From: Pseudomonadota bacterium
GTDB lineage: Bacteria; Pseudomonadota; Gammaproteobacteria; Xanthomonadales; Rhodanobacteraceae
Assembly: GCA_021792975.1 (NCBI GenBank)
Contig: JAJYTR010000022.1
Location: 1-32,957 of the forward strand
Direction of reading: 5' to 3'
DNA: 32,957 nt
A program made the translations under genes and the position numbers. Below are positions 29,505 to 32,957 of this stretch, one piece after another; position 1 is the first letter of the stretch, and each line of letters begins with the position of its first letter. The notes beneath the pieces were generated by a model that did not search any database, was not told the origin of the DNA, and worked only from the letters and a program-made list of their open reading frames with translations.

Positions 29505-29749
29505 GCCGGCGCACCCGTATCGGTGCCGGGGGTGAACAGCACTTCCCAGTCGCCGCCGCCGATTTCGCGCGCCTGGTGGGTGAACCCGCGGGCGCCGAGG
29601 ACGTTGAACAGCGGCACCGGCTGGAAGGTGGCGTACAGGTGCAGGCCCTGGCCGGGCCGCAACGCGGCGACGGCGGCCATGATCGCCTCGAACGGCTCGC
29701 CGCCGGCGCGCAGCATCGGACGCACATCGAGCACGACATACTCGGTCAT
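29501..29749 (-). CDS. DUF2249 protein (second copy)
   Basis: An 82-residue DUF2249 protein: VLDVRPMLRAGGEPFEAIM at residues 6-24 (split here at VLDVRP / MLRAGGEP), GQGLHLYATFQPVPL, then GDWEVLFTPG. The domain resembles the TusA-like fold and is often next to NnrS, YtfE or haem-copper-oxidase-like genes of nitric-oxide metabolism. I chose the ATG at 29749, preceded by GGAGAA at about 7 nt; an ATG at 29854 would extend into the previous gene. Its ATGA overlaps the end of the membrane-protein gene. A molecular function is not known. Confidence 0.86.
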   Translation of the reverse strand: MTEYVVLDVRPMLRAGGEPFEAIMAAVAALRPGQGLHLYATFQPVPLFNVLGARGFTHQAREIGGGDWEVLFTPGTDTGAPA

Positions 29750-31104
29750 GGACGGTTCTCCGGTGGGGAAAGGGAAGTGCCGCGCACGAACAGCAGAGCC
29801 GGCGGCGGCACGCGATGTGGTGCCGCCAGGTGCCGCAGCCGGCGCGTGCGCCACAGCTCGCGCGCGATCGCCAGCGTGGCCAGCAGTTGCATCAGCGCGG
29901 CGATGCGGAACACGATCGGCCGGTCCGCCAGCAGCATCGCCGCGGCCAGTGCGACCGCGGCGAAATACAGGACGAACCCGCCGCGCGCGCGCCGCTCGTC
30001 CACCAGGTCCTGCACGCGCGGCGTGGGGCCCTGGCCCAGCCGCGGGCCGAAGGTCTCCAGCCAGGTCAGGAAGGCGACGATCTTGTAGAGCTGCGCCAGA
30101 CCGAGCCCGCCCAGCCAGCCGAACAGCAGCAGATAGGCGATCGCCGGCAGCCAGCGCTGCCAGTCACCGCCGATCCAGGCTGGCAGCATCAGCGCCGCCG
30201 CCAGCGCCAGCGCGACCAGCGCCGCGCTGCTCATGCGCGCGTTCAGCTCCAGCACGCGGCGCTGGCGCCGCCGGTACAGCGTGCGCATGTCGCGCAGGTA
30301 CAGCGCGAGCGCCGGCGCGCCGGCCAGCGCGGCGGCGATCAGCGGCACGCGCGGATCATGACCGGCGATGACCAGCACCGCGCCGCCGATCACCGCCAGC
30401 AGCAGCGCCGACGCGGCCAGCGCGAACGCGGCACGGCTGCCGCGCCGCTCCAGCTCGGGAGCCAGCATGAACATCGCCAGCAGGCGGTAGCTGACCCCGG
30501 CGGCGGTCAGGCTCAGCCAGCCACCCAGCGCCGCGATCACGTGCAGCGGCACGCCGCGACCCAGCAGCGCGACCGCCCAGGAGCCGGTCTCCGCGCCGCT
30601 GAGGACGCTCAGGAAGTCCAGGCCCAGCAGCAGTGCTAGGGCCAGCGCGAACAGTCCGGTCGCGACGAAGCGTGCCGGCAGCGCCCACGGCCGCGCGCGC
30701 CACAGGGTGTGCAGCAGGTTCCACAGCAGCAGCCCGAAACCCGCGCCCAGCAGAGCGGCCGCCAGGGCGAACCGGCCGGCGGGGTTGCCGCTGGCCAGCG
30801 CATGGAAGCCGGCGACCAGGCTCGCCGTGCCGCCCGCCAGCAGCAGCAGCGTCGGCAGCGACCATCGCGGATGCGCCAGCGGGCGCGCCACCAGCACCGG
30901 CACGAACTGCTGCAGTGCGCCGGCCAGCAGCAGGCTCAGCCAGCCCAGCGCCAGCAGGTGCACCAGCGCCAGCGTGTCCGGCGCATTCAGCGGCGGCCGC
31001 GGGTAGCCCCAGCCCAGCGTCAGCGCCAGTTCGCCCAGCAGCAGCGCCAGCAGCGCCAGTGCGAAATAGCTCATCGTCCAGCGCGAGAGCGTCACGCCCA
31101 GCAT
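29746..31104 (-). CDS. NnrS-like / haem-copper-oxidase-like 12-TM membrane protein
   Basis: A 452-residue inner-membrane protein with about 12 hydrophobic helices. Conserved-looking histidines are His 49 (LVHLLALGW), His 101, His 132 and His 188 (PLHVIAALGGW), with a QQFVPVL motif after the second helix. This pattern resembles the cytochrome-oxidase subunit I-like or NnrS-like proteins found beside DUF2249 genes in denitrifiers and nitric-oxide-stress regulons. No full oxidase active site (HxH plus tyrosine) is visible, so oxidase activity is unlikely. I chose ATG 31104, just before TM1 with GAGG 9 nt upstream; ATG 31134 is possible. The stop overlaps the next DUF2249 start. Confidence 0.82.
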   Translation of the reverse strand: MLGVTLSRWTMSYFALALLALLLGELALTLGWGYPRPPLNAPDTLALVHLLALGWLSLLLAGALQQFVPVLVARPLAHPRWSLPTLLLLAGGTASLVAGFHALASGNPAGRFALAAALLGAGFGLLLWNLLHTLWRARPWALPARFVATGLFALALALLLGLDFLSVLSGAETGSWAVALLGRGVPLHVIAALGGWLSLTAAGVSYRLLAMFMLAPELERRGSRAAFALAASALLLAVIGGAVLVIAGHDPRVPLIAAALAGAPALALYLRDMRTLYRRRQRRVLELNARMSSAALVALALAAALMLPAWIGGDWQRWLPAIAYLLLFGWLGGLGLAQLYKIVAFLTWLETFGPRLGQGPTPRVQDLVDERRARGGFVLYFAAVALAAAMLLADRPIVFRIAALMQLLATLAIARELWRTRRLRHLAAPHRVPPPALLFVRGTSLSPPENRP

Positions 31105-31159
31105 GGATGGATGCCTCGGAGGCGGCGCCGGCACGGGAGCCGGCGCGCCCTGCCCGGGA

Positions 31160-31414
31160 TCAGCGGCTGCCGGCGTGCCTGCGGATTTCCACCCGCCACA
31201 CCCGTGGCCCCTGTTCCAGATAGGTCCAGGAAAATTGCTGCGGATGCTCGGCTTCGAGCTGGTAGTACAGCGGCTTGGGATCGTGATCGTTGACCAGCAC
31301 GAAACCGGCGCCGGGCCCGAGTTCGGCGACGCGATCGAAGATCAGCGCATGGCGTTGCGCGGGGATCAGGGTGCGGACGTCCAGTTCGGGCGTGGTGGCG
31401 GTAGCGGGAGCCAT
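31160..31414 (-). CDS. DUF2249 protein (first copy)
   Basis: An 84-residue DUF2249 protein: LDVRTLIPAQRHALIF (11-26), LGPGAGFVLVNDHDPKPLYY (split at FVLV / NDHDPKPLYYQL) and the FSWTYLEQGPRVWRVEI end. The NDHDPKPL motif is typical of the form linked to hemerythrin/YtfE and nitric-oxide genes. AGGAA precedes the ATG at 31414. It is the first gene after the promoter/operator at 31474-31510 and thus leads the operon. It is distinct in sequence from the second DUF2249 at 29501. Confidence 0.9.
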   Translation of the reverse strand: MAPATATTPELDVRTLIPAQRHALIFDRVAELGPGAGFVLVNDHDPKPLYYQLEAEHPQQFSWTYLEQGPRVWRVEIRRHAGSR

Positions 31415-31473
31415 GGTGCGGATTCCTGAAGGGGAGGAGGGGGGCAGCCGCGACGCGCGGCAGGGCCGACGGC

Positions 31474-31510
31474 AGGGTAGGCTTCATAACATGTAATGTC
31501 AATACATCTT
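31474..31510 (-). promoter_or_regulatory. Sigma-70 promoter overlapped by an NsrR-like operator
   Basis: On the - strand, TTGACA (31502-31497) is a perfect -35 box, followed after 17 bp by TACCCT (31479-31474) as -10. Across the -35 lies a 23-bp near-palindrome (31510-31488) with arms AAGATGTA and TACATGTT, 7 bp apart, one arm mismatch. The arms match the known NsrR consensus half-site (AAGATGYAT and mirror) closely. NsrR is an Fe-S repressor released by nitric oxide; a site covering the -35 would repress. It faces the DUF2249/NnrS-like operon. The NsrR gene itself is not in the window. Confidence 0.75.
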
Positions 31511-31558
31511 TAAGCCATAACCATGATCGCAACCGCTGCGGCGCAACGCGACAACGGT

Positions 31559-32957
31559 CTACGGCGCCTGCGTGCTTTCGATGGCGTGCAGCAGTTCCAC
31601 CTCGGCGCGCAGGCTGTCGAGGTCGCGGCCGATGCTGGCCACCGCCAGCACGCGCCCGTCCTGCAGGTAGCGGCACAGGTAATCGCCGCGTTCGGGGTCG
31701 CCGTCTTCCTCGAGCGCATCCCACTGCGCGGCATGGCCGACGTAGCCGATAGTCAGCTCGCCGTGCTGGCTCCAGAAGAACGGCACCGCCGGCGGCACCG
31801 GCAGACCCAGCATCGAGCGCGCCGCCTGGCGGCCCTGGGTCTGCGCCCAGGCCCAGTGCTCGATGCGCCGGCGTGCGCCGGTGACGGGATCGGGCACGCT
31901 GGCGACATCGCCCGCGGCCCAGATCTCCGGCACACCGCTGCGGTAGTCGGCGCCGACGACGATGCCGTTGTCCACCGCCAGGCCGGCCCGCTGCGCCAGC
32001 GCCACGTCGGGGCGCACGCCCACGCCCAGCAGCACGAGGTCGGCGTCCAGCCGGGTGCCGTCATCGAGCTGCACCGCCTCGGGAGTGATCGCCGCCGGCT
32101 TGCGGCCCAGGTGGAACCGCGTGCCCATGCGCGCGTGCACAGCGCGCACGGCATCGGCCAGACGCTGCCCGAACACGCGGGCCAGCGGCTGCGTTTCCGG
32201 CGCCACCACGGCGACCTCCAGTCCCTGGGCGCGCAGCGCGGCGGCGGCTTCCAGGCCGATGAAGCTGGCGCCGGCGATCACGGCGCGCCGCGCGCCGGCG
32301 GCGATGGCGGCGCGGATGGCTTCGGCATCGGCGCGCGTGCGCAGCGTATGCACGTGCGGCAGTTCGGCGCCGGCGATCGGCAGCCGGACCGGCTGCGCGC
32401 CGGTGGCCAGCAGCAGCGCGTCGTAGGTGTAGCGGCGCGCGCCGTCGCAGAGCACGCACCGCGCAGCGAGATCCAGGCGTCCGGCGCGCACCTGCACGCG
32501 CTCGATGCGGCGCTCCCGCCAGTACTCCGCACTGCGCAGCGGCAGCCATTCCGGCGGCGCCTTGCCGGCGAGGTAGTCCTTGGACAGGTTGGGGCGGTCG
32601 ACCGGGGTATCGGCTTCGCCGGCCAGCAGCGTGATCGGGCCGCGGTAGCCGCAGGCACGCAGCTCGTGCGCCGCGGCGTCGCCGGCGGCGCCGGCGCCGA
32701 CGATCAGCACGCTGCGCGGCGTCTGCCGCGGCTGTATCGCGGCAGACGTGCGCTCGCCCTCCACCCGCACGCGGCCGTTTTCGCTGCGCACCGTCCAGCA
32801 GCGCAGCGCCTCCGGTGCCGGGCCGCTGCGCACCGCGCCGCTGGCCAGATCGAAACAGGCGTGGTGCCAGGGGCAGCGGATGCCGCCGTCGGCGACCAGG
32901 CCTTCGTGCAGCGGGCCGCCGTAGTGCGTGCAGCGTGCCGAAACGGCGTGGATGTCC
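31559..32957 (-). CDS. Rieske-FAD/NAD(P)H oxidoreductase (5' end cut off)
   Basis: An AIF-like reductase with 465 residues visible; the start lies beyond the window, and the frame is open to base 32956. The first visible part is a Rieske [2Fe-2S] domain with CTHYGGPL and CPWHH ligand boxes. Next comes a pyridine-nucleotide-disulfide oxidoreductase: FAD motif GAGAAGDAAAHEL, NAD(P)H motif GASFIGLEAAAAL, and the FAD-binding GDVAS. A C-terminal reductase domain follows (FFWSQHGELTIGYVG). Such proteins move electrons from NAD(P)H to redox partners. It ends 145 bp upstream of the DUF2249 start, so it is separate from the operon with the NsrR-like site. Confidence 0.92.
   Translation of the reverse strand, partial: DIHAVSARCTHYGGPLHEGLVADGGIRCPWHHACFDLASGAVRSGPAPEALRCWTVRSENGRVRVEGERTSAAIQPRQTPRSVLIVGAGAAGDAAAHELRACGYRGPITLLAGEADTPVDRPNLSKDYLAGKAPPEWLPLRSAEYWRERRIERVQVRAGRLDLAARCVLCDGARRYTYDALLLATGAQPVRLPIAGAELPHVHTLRTRADAEAIRAAIAAGARRAVIAGASFIGLEAAAALRAQGLEVAVVAPETQPLARVFGQRLADAVRAVHARMGTRFHLGRKPAAITPEAVQLDDGTRLDADLVLLGVGVRPDVALAQRAGLAVDNGIVVGADYRSGVPEIWAAGDVASVPDPVTGARRRIEHWAWAQTQGRQAARSMLGLPVPPAVPFFWSQHGELTIGYVGHAAQWDALEEDGDPERGDYLCRYLQDGRVLAVASIGRDLDSLRAEVELLHAIESTQAP

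Noticed and set aside
29746-31104. A true cytochrome c oxidase or nitric-oxide reductase catalytic subunit
   Set aside because: The helix count and some histidines fit, but I could not find the paired histidines and the conserved tyrosine/glutamate region of a working haem-copper centre.
31488-31510. FNR/DNR-type operator
   Set aside because: The FNR/DNR consensus needs TTGAT-N4-ATCAA. Only one TTGAC half is present here, while the wider AAGATGTA/TACATGTT symmetry fits NsrR better.

Overview
The window is high-GC bacterial DNA with tightly packed genes and many ATGA stop/start overlaps. Several features suggest a gammaproteobacterium near Xanthomonadales: the cystathionine gamma-synthase/lyase closely resembles the Xanthomonas enzyme as I remember it, an amgK-murU pair is present, and intergenic repeats with GTCATCCCGG / CCGGGATCCAG ends occur. 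This placement is inference. No rRNA, tRNA, transposase, phage gene or CRISPR array was seen.

Bases 1-3300 hold two tandem genes (the first cut by the window edge) for paralogous secreted proteins. They share a nearly identical C-terminal module of about 120 residues, and each is followed by a hairpin/T-run terminator.

Bases 3561-18578 form a surface-glycan locus on the + strand. It has a Wzt-type ABC ATPase with a carbohydrate-binding tail, a GT4 glycosyltransferase, two stand-alone sulfotransferases, a metB/metC-like enzyme and a 1108-residue sulfotransferase/coiled-coil/GT2/GT4 fusion. These are followed by a three-gene GDP-D-glycero-D-manno-heptose module (kinase, GmhA isomerase, guanylyltransferase), a WbsX-RgpF fusion, and a GDP-mannose 4,6-dehydratase with a reductase. 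Together they suggest export of a sulfated glycan containing heptose and/or a GDP-derived deoxy sugar. No Wzm permease, GmhB phosphatase or PAPS-synthesis gene lies in the window.

Bases 18579-20619 are a repeat-rich break holding one gene pair, a HepT/MntA toxin-antitoxin module. Near-identical 149/150-bp direct repeats bracket it, and further duplicated 81- and 110-bp blocks lie beyond.

Bases 20620-25124 (- strand) carry an APC permease, the MurU/AmgK cell-wall recycling pair and GAPDH. A secreted S1/P1 nuclease follows on the + strand, with its 3' end almost touching that of a convergent AhpD-like gene.

Bases 26667-31414 (- strand) look like one long operon. Read from its 5' end it encodes DUF2249, a 12-TM haem-copper-oxidase-like/NnrS-like protein, DUF2249, a DUF59 Fe-S protein, a small protein, 7Fe ferredoxin, a CHCC zinc-finger protein, lipoyl synthase, a small ESFPASDPP protein and an AhpD-like protein. 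A good sigma-70 promoter overlaps a 23-bp palindrome resembling the binding site of the nitric-oxide sensor NsrR. This suggests a nitric-oxide-responsive Fe-S/lipoylation operon and is one of the two most interesting regions. The window ends inside a Rieske-FAD reductase gene.
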